Assembly (NCBI GenBank): GCA_015061085.1
Contig: SUXG01000008.1
Location: 20,517 to 84,516 of the forward strand
DNA: 64,000 nucleotides
Direction: 5' to 3'
Source: Bacteroidales bacterium
Lineage (GTDB): Bacteria; Bacteroidota; Bacteroidia; Bacteroidales; Muribaculaceae
Numbering within the stretch: position 1 is the stretch's first letter; each line of letters opens with the position of its first letter. The position numbers and the translations under genes were made by a program. This document shows, piece after piece, positions 38,424 through 48,376 of the stretch. The notes under the pieces were generated by a model. It searched no databases. It had not been told where the DNA came from and saw only the letters and a list, made by a program, of their open reading frames with translations.

Positions 38424-39158
38424 ATGGAAGCAATCGACGTGTTATTTGCAGACTTCTTAAATGCCATTAATGCCGCAGAAGTCAACTTGGAAAATTCGAT
38501 ATTCAAGTTGATACTAAGCATGATATTAGGTATCGCTGTCGGCATGGAACGTAAACGTAAGGGGCAGGTTGCAGGCGTTCGTACGTTTGCACTGATCTCT
38601 ATGGGCGCATGTATGGCAATGTTGCTTTCTATTTATGTTCCTCAGGAATACTTGGGATTGAAGAATGGCGACCCTGGACGTATTGCAGCACAAGTGGTGA
38701 CAGGAGTCGGCTTTCTGGGTGGTGGAGCAATGATTCATATGCGTGGGTCGGTAAGAGGACTTACGACAGCAGCCGGAATATGGATGGTGGCGACGATTGG
38801 TATGTCGGTAGGGGTAGGAATGTATCTTGTCGCTATTGTAGGTACGTTGCTTATCCTTGTGACGCTTGTCAGTCTTGAAGTGTGGGAACATCGACGTCGC
38901 ATCGGGCAAGAGACAAAAGTGATAAGCGTGAAAATTAACAAAGTTGGTGTTGATGTTGATGAATACAAAAGAGTGTTGACTGCAAATGAAGTGCATATCT
39001 CAACATTTTATATGCAAAGCAATTATGATGAGAATGTCACAGAATTTAATTTTGTGGTGATGTATCGAAAAGATGTCAATTTGCAAACTCTCTTTGAAAA
39101 GTTGCGTAGTGTAGCTCCAACAAAATCAATAAGATTAGCAAGTCAGGTCGATATTTAA
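38424..39158 (+). CDS. MgtC/SapB family membrane protein
   Basis: A 244-residue membrane protein with four to five helices in the first 150 residues. The family motif is visible as LILSMILGIAVGMERKRKGQVAGVRTFALISMGACMAML and QVVTGVGFLGGGAMIH..VRGLTTAAGIWMVATIGMSVGVGMY. A soluble ACT-like C-terminal domain of about 75 residues follows. MgtC proteins act in low-Mg and acid adaptation and may bind the F-type ATPase. It is 5 bp before the CPA2 antiporter gene, which suggests joint ion homeostasis. Confidence 0.88.
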   Translation: MEAIDVLFADFLNAINAAEVNLENSIFKLILSMILGIAVGMERKRKGQVAGVRTFALISMGACMAMLLSIYVPQEYLGLKNGDPGRIAAQVVTGVGFLGGGAMIHMRGSVRGLTTAAGIWMVATIGMSVGVGMYLVAIVGTLLILVTLVSLEVWEHRRRIGQETKVISVKINKVGVDVDEYKRVLTANEVHISTFYMQSNYDENVTEFNFVVMYRKDVNLQTLFEKLRSVAPTKSIRLASQVDI

Positions 39159-39163
39159 AGAAA

Positions 39164-41518
39164 ATGGTAGATAAAAACAATATATTAAAGGGCGCAGTAT
39201 TGACATTGCCGACAATAGCCGGCTTTGAGATGTATGCACAAGAAACAGTTGCGACTGAAACAGCGACAACACAAGTAGTGTTAGAAAAAGAAGAAACACA
39301 GGCGTCAGGACATACAGAAGGCTTGATTGCTGATTTGGCGTTGATTCTGCTTTTAGGCGCTGTGGTGACAATTTTGTTCAAGAAATTGAAACAACCGGTT
39401 GTGCTCGGTTATATTCTTGCCGGTTTTTTGGCAAGTCCTAAGTTTGAATATCTGCCTTCAATCTCTACACCTGAAAATATCGACTTTTGGGCAGAACTTG
39501 GCATCGTAGTGCTGATGTTCACTCTTGGGTTGGAATTTAGTTTTAAGAAATTATTAAACTCCGGAACATCGGCAATAATGACAGCGCTGATAATCATTAC
39601 GGGGATGACGTTTGCAGGTTTTGGAGTAGGACATTTGTTGGGATTGGATAGCATAAACTCCATATTTTTGGGTGGTATGCTATCGATGTCTTCGACAACA
39701 ATTATTCTAAAGGCATTTACGGATTTAGGATTGAAACAAAAGAAATTTGCTTCTTTAGTGCTTGCTGTGCTCATTATTGAGGACCTTTTTGCTGTCTTAA
39801 TGCTTGTGCTTCTTTCGTCGCTTGCAATGGGAAATGTCGAAGGCAGTGAGTTGCTATATTCTGTTGCAAAACTGATGTTCTTCCTTATTATATGGTTTGT
39901 CGTAGGGGTATATATCCTTCCGACATTCTTCGATCGTACAAAATGGGCACTGAATAACGAAACGTTATTAGTAGTCAGCATGGGATTGTGTTTTGGTATG
40001 GCATTTTTCTCGGTGTTCTGTGGTTTTTCTCTCGAACTCGGGGCGTTTGTTACCGGATCTATCCTCGCCGGCACAATGATAGCTGAACGCATAGAAAAAG
40101 TTGTTCAGCCGGTCAAGGACTTGTTTGGTGCAGTATTCTTTATTTCTGTCGGAATGATGGTTGATCCTAACATCATTGTAGAGTATTGGGGACAGATTCT
40201 ATTGCTGGCAGTAGTCGTAATAGTAGGCATGATAACATTTGGAACGATAGGTATGTTGGTGACAGGTCAGACTCTTCGTGTGGCAATGGAAAGTGGTTTC
40301 TCGTTGACGCAAATAGGGGAGTTCTCGTTTATCATAGCATCGTTGGGTATGAGTCTCGGTGTGCTCGATCCGACTATTTATCCGATTATTGTGGCAGTGT
40401 CGGTCATAACAATATTTACAACTCCGTATTTTATAAAACTTGCTGATCCTGCCTATCGCTTTGTTGAGAAACGTCTTCCAAAGGGTCTTAACTTTTTGTT
40501 GGAAAGATATTCGACACAAGAGGTCGATACAAGCGAAGCTCGTCAATTATGGAAGGCAGTTTTGGGACGCTACACATGGCGAATATTGCTGTACTCGGTA
40601 TTGTTGATTGCTGAGATTGCAATATCGCGTTTGTGGCTATATCCGTTATTGGAGGGAATGTTTGAAAATTGGGGCCATTTTATCGCAACGGTAGTGACAT
40701 TGTTGGCTATGGCTCCTTTTATTGGTGCACTATCATTCAGCTCGGTTAAGCCTGATGAAAGAATGAAACTTCATTCGTCGGCAAGTTTTGCTGAAGTACC
40801 GTTAGTTGTGCTTAAAGTTGTCAGATACCTCATCGCATTGTTCTTTATCGTCTATTTTGTGTCGCTTGCCTATACTATGACGACAGCGTGGTTGGTTGGC
40901 GTAGGATGCTTCCTACTATTGATCATAATCGTATCGAAAAGCATAAAGGGACGCTATAAGACGATGGAGAAAAAATTTATCGACAATCTCAATATCCGAG
41001 AAAACACTCGCTCAGGTAAAAACAATAATCTTGTTGATGACTTGCACTTAGCGTATATTGAAATGGGATTGAATTGTCCGTTTGTGGGCGATAAAATTGT
41101 AGATACCGGTCTTCGCCGAGATTATGGTGTCAGCATTTCAAGTATTCATAGAGGCTTTACGCTAATAGCACTTCCAAATAAGGATGTAAGAATTTTTCCT
41201 GGTGATGTAATAGGTGTAATAGGCACGGACGAGCAGATAAAAAAACTCAATGATGATATCGAATCCTACGAAAAAGCGGCTGAAGAACTTCCTGTCTATA
41301 ACACAAAAGTCGAGTTGTGTAATATTCGATTGACTGCAGAATCGTCAATCATAGGTAAAAAACTTGTCGATGCAAGAATTAGACAAGACTATTACTCAAT
41401 GGTGGTCAAAATTCAGCGTGGAGATGAAATGCTTCAGCCGACGCCTGATATTGTCTTCCGGCAGGATGATATTTTGTGGATTGTCGGCGATCCCGGTAAT
41501 ATAGAAAAATTGAAATAA
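39164..41518 (+). CDS. CPA2-type cation:proton antiporter with two TrkA-C domains
   Basis: A 784-residue inner-membrane transporter. An unusual N-terminal extension of about 45 residues (signal-like, then E/T-rich) precedes the KefB/NapA-type membrane domain of about 12 helices (QPVVLGYILAGFLASP, ELGIVVLMFTLGLEFS, SSTTIILKAF, LIIEDLFAVLML, SGFSLTQIGEFSFIIASLG). The C-terminal 200 residues hold two TrkA_C/RCK-C units (LGLNC-type AYIEMGLNCPFVGDKIVD and IRLTAESSIIGKKLVDARI). There is no RCK-N nucleotide domain, unlike KefB/KefC. It probably exchanges K+ or Na+ for H+. Confidence 0.9.
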   Translation: MVDKNNILKGAVLTLPTIAGFEMYAQETVATETATTQVVLEKEETQASGHTEGLIADLALILLLGAVVTILFKKLKQPVVLGYILAGFLASPKFEYLPSISTPENIDFWAELGIVVLMFTLGLEFSFKKLLNSGTSAIMTALIIITGMTFAGFGVGHLLGLDSINSIFLGGMLSMSSTTIILKAFTDLGLKQKKFASLVLAVLIIEDLFAVLMLVLLSSLAMGNVEGSELLYSVAKLMFFLIIWFVVGVYILPTFFDRTKWALNNETLLVVSMGLCFGMAFFSVFCGFSLELGAFVTGSILAGTMIAERIEKVVQPVKDLFGAVFFISVGMMVDPNIIVEYWGQILLLAVVVIVGMITFGTIGMLVTGQTLRVAMESGFSLTQIGEFSFIIASLGMSLGVLDPTIYPIIVAVSVITIFTTPYFIKLADPAYRFVEKRLPKGLNFLLERYSTQEVDTSEARQLWKAVLGRYTWRILLYSVLLIAEIAISRLWLYPLLEGMFENWGHFIATVVTLLAMAPFIGALSFSSVKPDERMKLHSSASFAEVPLVVLKVVRYLIALFFIVYFVSLAYTMTTAWLVGVGCFLLLIIIVSKSIKGRYKTMEKKFIDNLNIRENTRSGKNNNLVDDLHLAYIEMGLNCPFVGDKIVDTGLRRDYGVSISSIHRGFTLIALPNKDVRIFPGDVIGVIGTDEQIKKLNDDIESYEKAAEELPVYNTKVELCNIRLTAESSIIGKKLVDARIRQDYYSMVVKIQRGDEMLQPTPDIVFRQDDILWIVGDPGNIEKLK

Positions 41519-41536
41519 ATAGAATATTAAAAAATT

Positions 41537-43060
41537 ATGTTAGAAAAAATCATTATTCTGGATTTCGGCTCTCAGTACACTCAACTGATAGCACGTCGTA
41601 TTCGTGAAATGAATACGTATTGCGAAATCTATCCTTACAACAAATTTCCGCACAATGATGAGGGCATCATCGGCGTAATCTTGTCGGGTAGTCCTTACTC
41701 TGTGAATGACCCACAAGCATTGCAGATTGATTTGACTGATATTCGTGGTAAATATCCGTTGTTAGGCGTATGCTATGGTGCACAATATTTGGCACATATC
41801 AATGGCGGTCGTGTGGCGTCATCGAATACTCGTGAGTATGGTAAGGCTCAGCTCGTTTGGCATGATGAAGCAGATGCTTTGATGCAAGGCGTGCGCAAAG
41901 ATTCTATCGTGTGGATGAGTCATGGCGACTCTATCGTGGAAACACCTTCTTGCTTCAAAAATGTAGGCTCGACTGCCGACGTTAAGAATGCAGCTTATCG
42001 TATTGAGGGCGAACAGACTTGGGGCGTACAGTTCCACCCTGAAGTCGTCCACAGTGAAGATGGCGCTCAATTGTTGAAAAACTTTGTCGTCGGAGTTTGT
42101 GGTAGTAAACAAAGTTGGACTCCGGCATCTTATATTGATACTACTGTCGCTGCTCTTCGCCAACAACTTGGCGATGATAAGGTGGTGCTTGCACTTTCTG
42201 GCGGTGTTGACTCTACTGTCGCTGCTGTACTCTTGAATAAGGCTATCGGTAGCAACCTCACTTGTATCTTCGTTGACAATGGCCTCTTGCGCTACAAGGA
42301 GTTTGAAACAGTGCTTGCCAACTATGGAAACATGGGCCTCAACGTAATCGGTGTTGACGCAAAAGAACACTTCTATCGTGAACTCGCAGGCGTTACCGAC
42401 CCTGAAAAGAAACGTAAAATCATCGGTAAGGGTTTCATCGATATCTTCGACCAAGAAGCTCAGAAGCTCAAAGATGTGAAGTGGCTTGCTCAAGGCACAA
42501 TCTATCCTGACGTGATTGAGTCGCTTTCTATCACAGGTATGGTCATCAAGAGCCACCACAACGTGGGCGGTCTTCCTGAAAAGATGAACCTCAAGCTTGT
42601 CGAACCACTTCGCCTCCTTTTCAAAGATGAAGTGCGTCGCGTCGGTCGTGAACTTGGTATTTCTCAGTCGCTCATCGGTCGCCATCCATTCCCGGGTCCG
42701 GGTTTGGCAGTGCGTATCCTCGGCGATATCACTGAAGAGAAAGTACGTATCCTCCAAGAAGCTGACCACTACTTTATTCAAGGTCTTATCGACAACGACC
42801 TCTACGACAAAGTATGGCAAGCAGGTGCGATCCTTACGCCAATTCGTAGCGTAGGCGTAATGGGTGACGAACGTACATACGAAAGTGTGGTTGCTCTTCG
42901 TGCTGTAAATTCTATCGACGGTATGACTGCGACCTATAGTCACCTCCCTCACGAATTCCTAGCTAAGGTGAGCAATGAGATTATCAACAAAGTGCGTGGC
43001 GTCAATCGCGTAGTTTACGACATATCTTCAAAGCCACCGGCAACAATCGAATGGGAATAA
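41537..43060 (+). CDS. guaA: GMP synthase (glutamine-hydrolysing)
   Basis: A 507-residue enzyme converting XMP to GMP in purine synthesis. The N-terminal glutamine amidotransferase has the nucleophile in [13 protein letters not shown] and the His/Glu pair in [12 protein letters not shown]. The ATP-pyrophosphatase domain begins with the PP-loop [16 protein letters not shown], and the C-terminal dimerisation domain ends IEWE as in other GuaA proteins. It lies 18 bp after the antiporter gene. The standard call is certain. Confidence 0.97.
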   Translation: MLEKIIILDFGSQYTQLIARRIREMNTYCEIYPYNKFPHNDEGIIGVILSGSPYSVNDPQALQIDLTDIRGKYPLLGVCYGAQYLAHINGGRVASSNTREYGKAQLVWHDEADALMQGVRKDSIVWMSHGDSIVETPSCFKNVGSTADVKNAAYRIEGEQTWGVQFHPEVVHSEDGAQLLKNFVVGVCGSKQSWTPASYIDTTVAALRQQLGDDKVVLALSGGVDSTVAAVLLNKAIGSNLTCIFVDNGLLRYKEFETVLANYGNMGLNVIGVDAKEHFYRELAGVTDPEKKRKIIGKGFIDIFDQEAQKLKDVKWLAQGTIYPDVIESLSITGMVIKSHHNVGGLPEKMNLKLVEPLRLLFKDEVRRVGRELGISQSLIGRHPFPGPGLAVRILGDITEEKVRILQEADHYFIQGLIDNDLYDKVWQAGAILTPIRSVGVMGDERTYESVVALRAVNSIDGMTATYSHLPHEFLAKVSNEIINKVRGVNRVVYDISSKPPATIEWE

Positions 43061-43086
43061 TTTTTGCCTTAGTAGGCAAAAATTAT
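43057..43086 (+). terminator. perfect inverted repeat at the end of guaA
   Basis: ATAATTTTTGCCT pairs with AGGCAAAAATTAT, 13 bp each, with a 4-nt loop TAGT. It starts inside the guaA stop region and may act as a terminator in both directions, although no extra T-run follows. Confidence 0.6.
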
Positions 43087-43311
43087 CGGCAAGGCGAGTA
43101 GCAAAATGTCGCACGAAGCGTGGTGAAATTCACGCCGTGTGGATTGCGAACAACGAGCCTTGTCAATAATACCGGCAAGCAAAAATTATCGGCAAGGCGA
43201 GTAGCAAAATGTCGCACGAAGCGTGGATGAAATTCACGCCGTGCGGATTGCGAACAACGAGCCTTGTCAATAATACCTCGGGAGGCAAAAAATATTAACA
43301 AGGCGAGTTGC
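43076..43311. repeat. tandem repeat of about 103 bp, two copies plus a partial third
   Basis: Copies start with GCAAAAATTATCGG at 43076 and 43179 and end TAATACC at 43173 and 43277, nearly identical. A degenerate start of a third copy is at 43285. Each unit can fold: CAAGGC near the start pairs with GCCTTG near the end, with CACG/CGTG and GTGAAATTCAC inside. Confidence 0.85.
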
Positions 43312-43406
43312 TTCGAGGATAGGGCGGTTGCCTTTGGTTGGAATATAGATTATGGTTTTGTCGTTGAGGTTGGACTGAGTCAATTGGTCAAAATAGTTGG
43401 TGAAAT

Positions 43407-43485
43407 ATAGTGTAATATTACTGTCCGATAAAATAAAAAGTCTAATAGGGCTTGAAAGTTTTATCGGACAGTAATAATAGTGTAA
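43407..43485. mobile_element. MITE-like element of 61 bp with 9-bp target duplication
   Basis: 43416-43476 is bounded by perfect 18-bp inverted repeats (TATTACTGTCCGATAAAA and its complement) around a 25-nt centre. It is flanked exactly by the direct repeat ATAGTGTAA (43407-43415 and 43477-43485). No coding capacity. It must have been moved by a transposase encoded elsewhere, with 9-bp staggered cuts. It lies in a gene-free gap (43312-43639) that otherwise holds a 16-bp direct repeat GGTCAAAATAGTTGGT on both sides of the element. Confidence 0.8.
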
Positions 43486-43639
43486 CTTTCTCTAATGGTC
43501 AAAATAGTTGGTTAAGATTGACTATTAGGTTTTGGACTGCTGACGCACCCCGGAGTTGTTTGCCTAAGATGAAAAGCGCAGATGTTGTGGAGCGCTTCTC
43601 GTATCTTGTTTTGTGAGGAATGAGTGAGAGGAATGAGGG

Positions 43640-44656
43640 TTAGTGGGAGAGGCGTTGAAGGGCGAAGTCGAGGATTGGGTCACGACCGAGGGCAAAGTCT
43701 TCAGGGAGGGAGTGGACTTCGCATCCTGCAGAAGGATCGATGCCGGCTTCGATTTGGCGGTCGTTGCAGTCTGTAATCGGACAGGCAGAGAAGCGAATGC
43801 TCCAGCCGTTGGGTAGTTCTGCTGAGAATGGCATGCCACCACCACCACCTGTGCGTGAACCAATGAGTGTTACGTTTGGCAATGACTTCATTACTGACGC
43901 AAAGTTGTTGGCAGCGCTGAAGCAAGAGCGATTTATGAGTAGTGCTATCGGTTTGTGCCATGTCATGCGTCCTAATTCTGCCGGTTTGTAGTAGTAGGGA
44001 TATGGGTCGGAGAAATCGTTATGTCCCGGTCCGGTCTTGTGGCGGATGTAGCCGGCAAGCGTTGGCTCATGGATAAATCGTCTGACAAAAGTTTCGATAT
44101 TGGTGAGTTGTCCGCCTCCATTGTCGCGAATGTCGATAATCAGCGCATCGCAAGCAGCAAGATAGGAGAGTATCCAGTCGAGATTGCCATTGCCGACAGT
44201 CGATGAAAACGATGGATAGTAGATGTAGCCGATATTGTTTGGCATTATCTTATAGTATATCCCTGACGAAACTTTGTAGTCGAAGCCGAGGTAATGCTCT
44301 TGAAGCACTCTGATGTCGAAGTCTTGAGGGTAGTCTGTCCACCAATTGTCGTAGTAAGAGATGTCAAACGGGGAGATGAGGTTGGTGTGTCCGTCTTGCA
44401 GCTCGTCAATCATTTCGGCGCATAGAGAAAACAATTCTTGGTCGGTAATTCCCGGTACGATGCGAGCACGATATTTTTCGCCGATCTCATCCCAATCGAT
44501 TTCTTTTTCGTCGAAGAAACAATAATGCTCGTCGAGAATAGTCCAGAGCGCATTAAAGTTGCCGTGTGCAGAGTCTTCCCATTCGTCGATGTGGTGGCAT
44601 GACGATAGGATAAAACTCGCTAATGAGATGTATAGCAGTCGGACAAAAGTGTTCAT
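43640..44656 (-). CDS. S41 family peptidase lipoprotein
   Basis: A 338-residue lipoprotein (MNTFVRLLYISLASFILSSC). The N-terminal helical cap (FNALWTILDEHYCFFDEKEIDWDEIGEKYRARI, ..MIDELQDGHTNLI) and the tail-specific protease core (ALIIDIRDNGGGQLTN, ALLINRSCFSAANNFASVMK, TLIGSRTGGGGGMPFSAELPNG) define S41. The serine is in the SCFSAAN segment; no PDZ domain is evident at this length. The protein probably acts in the periplasm or on the surface. Targets are unknown. It is 6 bp downstream of the DUF3316 gene. Confidence 0.9.
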   Translation of the reverse strand: MNTFVRLLYISLASFILSSCHHIDEWEDSAHGNFNALWTILDEHYCFFDEKEIDWDEIGEKYRARIVPGITDQELFSLCAEMIDELQDGHTNLISPFDISYYDNWWTDYPQDFDIRVLQEHYLGFDYKVSSGIYYKIMPNNIGYIYYPSFSSTVGNGNLDWILSYLAACDALIIDIRDNGGGQLTNIETFVRRFIHEPTLAGYIRHKTGPGHNDFSDPYPYYYKPAELGRMTWHKPIALLINRSCFSAANNFASVMKSLPNVTLIGSRTGGGGGMPFSAELPNGWSIRFSACPITDCNDRQIEAGIDPSAGCEVHSLPEDFALGRDPILDFALQRLSH

Positions 44657-44662
44657 ATCAGC

Positions 44663-45529
44663 TTAGTAAATTGCGGGTATTGAAATTGTTTTTTCTTTAG
44701 GAGTTGTAACGTTTAGCCAGTCGGATGTCAGTCCGACGACAAGCGCGTGAGAATTGATGCGAGTGTTTATATTGTTGACAAAACTCAATTTGATGTTCAT
44801 TCGGTAGCCTAAACGCAGAGCGACGCTGCCTAATGATATGTCGGCAGATAAGAGGTTGTCAATTCTGAAATGGTTTCCCCACCACCCGCAATGAGCAAGC
44901 CCGGAGTGGTTTCCAAGGTAGATTTCGTAGTATGTCTCGCCATAGTCGGGCGAAAAGAATGCGCCGACAATCGGAAGCGATAGTCGGTCGGAAACTTTTA
45001 TAGGGAGCTTGCCGATTTTGAATGTATAGGAAGCCATGCCGGCAAGGGCGATGTCAACCGATGCTTGTGCCGAAACGGGGTTGTTGGAGTTGCGAGCGAG
45101 ATATATTGCACCGACATCAAGCATTGTGCTTCCTCCGGCAGCAAGTTGCAACCCGTCGATAGGTCTCCAGCGATGCAACATGCTCCAAGAAAAGCCGATG
45201 CCCATTTCGTAAAGTCGTGAGTTTTTTGCCGGGCTTAGGGCTTGAGAGGCATGAATTGATGCGTCAAAACTCATTATTAAGCGTTGAGGATTTTGTCGCA
45301 TCGCTTTGAGCCATGAGCCTGACAGCGATAGCGACTGTCCGTTGTATTTTAGCGGTGACAGATATGTGTCAACAATCGTTGTAGAGCCCCATCCCAAAGA
45401 ATAAGATGAGGTGACAGGGCGCTCAATGACTGCTGAATCTCCGGCAATATCATGCTGAGAGGCATTCGCATGAAAGGTTGCGAATGAAACAATCAGCAAT
45501 AAGAACGCTATTTTTGCTTTACTCATCAT
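44663..45529 (-). CDS. DUF3316 family exported protein
   Basis: A 288-residue protein with a signal peptide (MMSKAKIAFLLLIVSFATFHANA). The family mark YSLGWGSTTIVDTYLSPLKYNGQSLSLSG lies right after it, and the rest alternates amphipathic strands as in an outer-membrane beta-barrel. I start at 45529, not the frame opening at 45550, because the signal peptide begins there. It overlaps the topoisomerase gene end by 11 bp. Function unknown. Confidence 0.8.
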   Translation of the reverse strand: MMSKAKIAFLLLIVSFATFHANASQHDIAGDSAVIERPVTSSYSLGWGSTTIVDTYLSPLKYNGQSLSLSGSWLKAMRQNPQRLIMSFDASIHASQALSPAKNSRLYEMGIGFSWSMLHRWRPIDGLQLAAGGSTMLDVGAIYLARNSNNPVSAQASVDIALAGMASYTFKIGKLPIKVSDRLSLPIVGAFFSPDYGETYYEIYLGNHSGLAHCGWWGNHFRIDNLLSADISLGSVALRLGYRMNIKLSFVNNINTRINSHALVVGLTSDWLNVTTPKEKTISIPAIY

Positions 45530-48197
45530 TAGATTCTGTGGTGTCGGCAAATAATTGTTGTTGTCCGGTCAACTCGTCTCTGACGTCTGTTTGGCTGATT
45601 TTGTCATTGTCTTCTTCGTTGATTTCTCCGTCTATTTCAGCCATGGCTGCTACGTTTTCTTCTTCATTAGGGAAGCGTATTGGCTCAAGCTCGACGATAG
45701 AATCTATTTCAAAGGTGGAGATTCGCTTACCTTTAGCCTTGAAACTTTTGACTCCGATGAATTCATCGGCATCGATTATGATTGAGCCTCTGACTGCATC
45801 AGCCCCTCCGAATGTAACTTCAAAACGAGGGAATGCGACATCGCTCATTAATATTATGGTCGATTTTATGTCTTCGCCGATAAATCGTTGGCGTTTGGCT
45901 GATGCTTCAAATTTGAAACGTTTCAGATAAGGGAATCCTAATGAGGCATCATTTAGAGCTACAGTCCAAATGGTGTTTGCATCAAATTTGCGAATGATGC
46001 GTATGCCGTCGTCATAATGGTTGGTCTCTGCGAATGATGATGTGTAGTATTCGCCGTTATCGTGAACAATGAGAACTTGGTCGTTGGCATGAAATTCACC
46101 GAGGTAATCACCGCGTCCATCGTAGTTGAGACGTAATACATCACGATCAAACCATACTTTGCGACCACCCAATGTGCTTGAACCCTTTTCTTTTAGTGTT
46201 ATGCGATGAATCTCGTTTTTAGTGACTAAATTGCCAAGCGCATCCTTGCCTTTGATGTCAAGATCTGCAAAGTTAACGTCAAATTGCAATACTTTAAGAC
46301 GTAATTTCGGCTTGAGAGTGATGCGTAACACTTCAGCTTCTCCGTTAGGATTGGCTGAAAACCATAATATTTTCGACCCAGGCAGGCCTTTGGTGAGGTC
46401 ATACTCTTTGTCGCGTGTAAGTCCGGTGACAGCAAAACGTTTCTTGTAGTATGCTCCACCCTTGCCGTTAAGATAGACAACATTGTAGATGGTGCGAGCA
46501 TCACCGCGTTTGAATATATTAATATATAGTACATTTTTGCCTATATATAGTTTTTCTTGCACTTTGACCATCTTGTATTTGCCGTCCTTGTAGAAGATTA
46601 TCAAGTCGTCAATATCGGAGCAATTGCAGATAAATTCGTTGTCTTTGAGTGAAGTGCCGATAAATCCTCCTTCGCGGTCGATGTAGAGGCGCTTGTTGGC
46701 TTCGGCAACCTTGGCTGCCTCAATAGAGTCAAAACCTCGGATTATTGTGCGGCGAGGGTATGCTTCGCCGTATTTGTCTTTGAGATGACGATACCATTTG
46801 ATGGTAAATTCAACGATGTGTTCGATGTCGTGGCGCAATTGGGCTATTTCGCCGTTGAGTGCTTCAATTCTGTCATTCTGCTTGTCGGCATTAAATTTGA
46901 GAATTCTGCCCATGCGTATTTCCCAAAGTTTCATTATGTCGTCGCGTGTTATGGCACGATAAAACTCCGGCTTCCATGGCTCTATGCGTTTGTCAATATG
47001 AGCAACAGCGATGTCCATATCTTTGGCTTGCTCCAACTCCTTATCCTTATAGATACGATTTTCGATAAATATTTTTTCCAATGAAGCAAAGAGTTGAGCC
47101 TCTTGTGCTTCTTGTAGCTGGATGACAAGCTCTTGGCGTAGCATCTCTTGGGTGTGATCGACAGAGAAACGCAAAAGGTTGCTTACAGAAAGGAAATGTG
47201 GTTTCTTGTCCCAAATGACACAGCAGTTTGGAGATATGCTGACCTCACAATCTGTAAATGCGTAAAGAGCATCTATGGCTTTGTCTGACGATGTGCCCGG
47301 GATGAGATGAACGATGATTTTGGCTGATGCTGCTGTGTTATCATCAACCTTGCGTATTTTGATTTTGCCTTTTTCTTGTGCACTGATAATCGATGCAATA
47401 AGAGTTGTTGTCGTTTTGCCAAAAGGCAACTCTGTAATAGCGAGCGTCTTATTGTCGATTTTTTCGATTTTTGCTCTGACTTTTACGGCACCACCTCGTT
47501 CGCCATCGTTGTAACGACTAACGTCAATAAATCCACCGGTTTGAAAATCCGGATATAGTTTGAACGGCTCTTCATGTAAATAAGCGATAGCCGCATCAAG
47601 AATTTCGTTGAAATTGTGAGGTAATATTTTTGAAGATAAGCCGACAGCAATACCTTCGACACCTTGTGCTAAAAGCAATGGAAACTTTACTGGCAAAGTC
47701 ACCGGCTCTTTCTTTCGACCGTCGTAGGATGGTGTCCACTCGGTGATTTTAGGACTGAACACAGTCTCTAGTGCAAATTCCGACAATCGGGCTTCGATAT
47801 AACGAGGAGCTGCCGCTGAGTCACCGGTTAGGATATTACCCCAGTTACCCTGTGTGTCAATCAATAATTCCTTTTGTCCAAGTTGTACCAATGCGTCGCC
47901 GATGGAAGCGTCACCATGAGGGTGGTATTGCATCGTGTTGCCAACCACATTTGCCACCTTGTTATATCGTCCATCATCAAGAGTTTGCATAGAGTGAAGG
48001 ATGCGTCGTTGCACAGGCTTTAGACCATCCTCTATATGAGGTACTGCACGTTCAAGAATTACATAACTTGCATAGTCCAAAAACCAATTCTGAAACATTC
48101 CTGACAATAGAGTTTTTTTGTCAGCACCCGGTATGTTGTGACTCTGAGCAGACACTGAGTCTTTTGAATCAAAAATTTCGTCGTTTTCTCCTGCCAT
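45519..48197 (-). CDS. parC: DNA topoisomerase IV / gyrase subunit A
   Basis: An 892-residue subunit that cuts and rejoins DNA with ParE/GyrB. The breakage domain is clear: FLDYASYVILERAVPHIEDGLKPVQRRILHSM, NTMQYHPHGDASIGDALVQLGQ, and the nucleophile Tyr (about residue 133) in SAAAPRYIEARLSEFA. The C-terminal wheel is present but lacks a canonical GyrA box, so ParC is more likely than GyrA. I begin at MAGENDEIF (48197), which agrees with homologs; the open frame extends 26 codons further without homology. An acidic tail of about 45 residues closes the protein. Confidence 0.92.
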   Translation of the reverse strand: MAGENDEIFDSKDSVSAQSHNIPGADKKTLLSGMFQNWFLDYASYVILERAVPHIEDGLKPVQRRILHSMQTLDDGRYNKVANVVGNTMQYHPHGDASIGDALVQLGQKELLIDTQGNWGNILTGDSAAAPRYIEARLSEFALETVFSPKITEWTPSYDGRKKEPVTLPVKFPLLLAQGVEGIAVGLSSKILPHNFNEILDAAIAYLHEEPFKLYPDFQTGGFIDVSRYNDGERGGAVKVRAKIEKIDNKTLAITELPFGKTTTTLIASIISAQEKGKIKIRKVDDNTAASAKIIVHLIPGTSSDKAIDALYAFTDCEVSISPNCCVIWDKKPHFLSVSNLLRFSVDHTQEMLRQELVIQLQEAQEAQLFASLEKIFIENRIYKDKELEQAKDMDIAVAHIDKRIEPWKPEFYRAITRDDIMKLWEIRMGRILKFNADKQNDRIEALNGEIAQLRHDIEHIVEFTIKWYRHLKDKYGEAYPRRTIIRGFDSIEAAKVAEANKRLYIDREGGFIGTSLKDNEFICNCSDIDDLIIFYKDGKYKMVKVQEKLYIGKNVLYINIFKRGDARTIYNVVYLNGKGGAYYKKRFAVTGLTRDKEYDLTKGLPGSKILWFSANPNGEAEVLRITLKPKLRLKVLQFDVNFADLDIKGKDALGNLVTKNEIHRITLKEKGSSTLGGRKVWFDRDVLRLNYDGRGDYLGEFHANDQVLIVHDNGEYYTSSFAETNHYDDGIRIIRKFDANTIWTVALNDASLGFPYLKRFKFEASAKRQRFIGEDIKSTIILMSDVAFPRFEVTFGGADAVRGSIIIDADEFIGVKSFKAKGKRISTFEIDSIVELEPIRFPNEEENVAAMAEIDGEINEEDNDKISQTDVRDELTGQQQLFADTTESNDE

Positions 48198-48376
48198 ATC
48201 TGATTGTAAGAATATAATATTCGGTGTAAAGTTACAAAAAATCATAAAAAACTGCAAGCGATATTGCCGTTTCAACTTAAATTTAGACTATTCTGTATAT
48301 TTTTGTGCTTATATATTAATATAGATAAAAGAAAAAATTCTTAAATTTGAAGATTGTTTACAGATAATGATTTAAG

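Noticed and set aside
41819..42952. 377-codon minus-strand ORF
   Set aside because: It is antisense to guaA, whose identity is certain; such long shadows arise from its codon use.
43076..43311. CRISPR array
   Set aside because: Only two long (about 103 bp) near-identical copies without spacers and no cas genes nearby.
43417..43475. Ordinary transcription terminator
   Set aside because: The palindrome lacks a T-run, is far from any gene end and is flanked by an exact 9-bp duplication, which fits transposition better.
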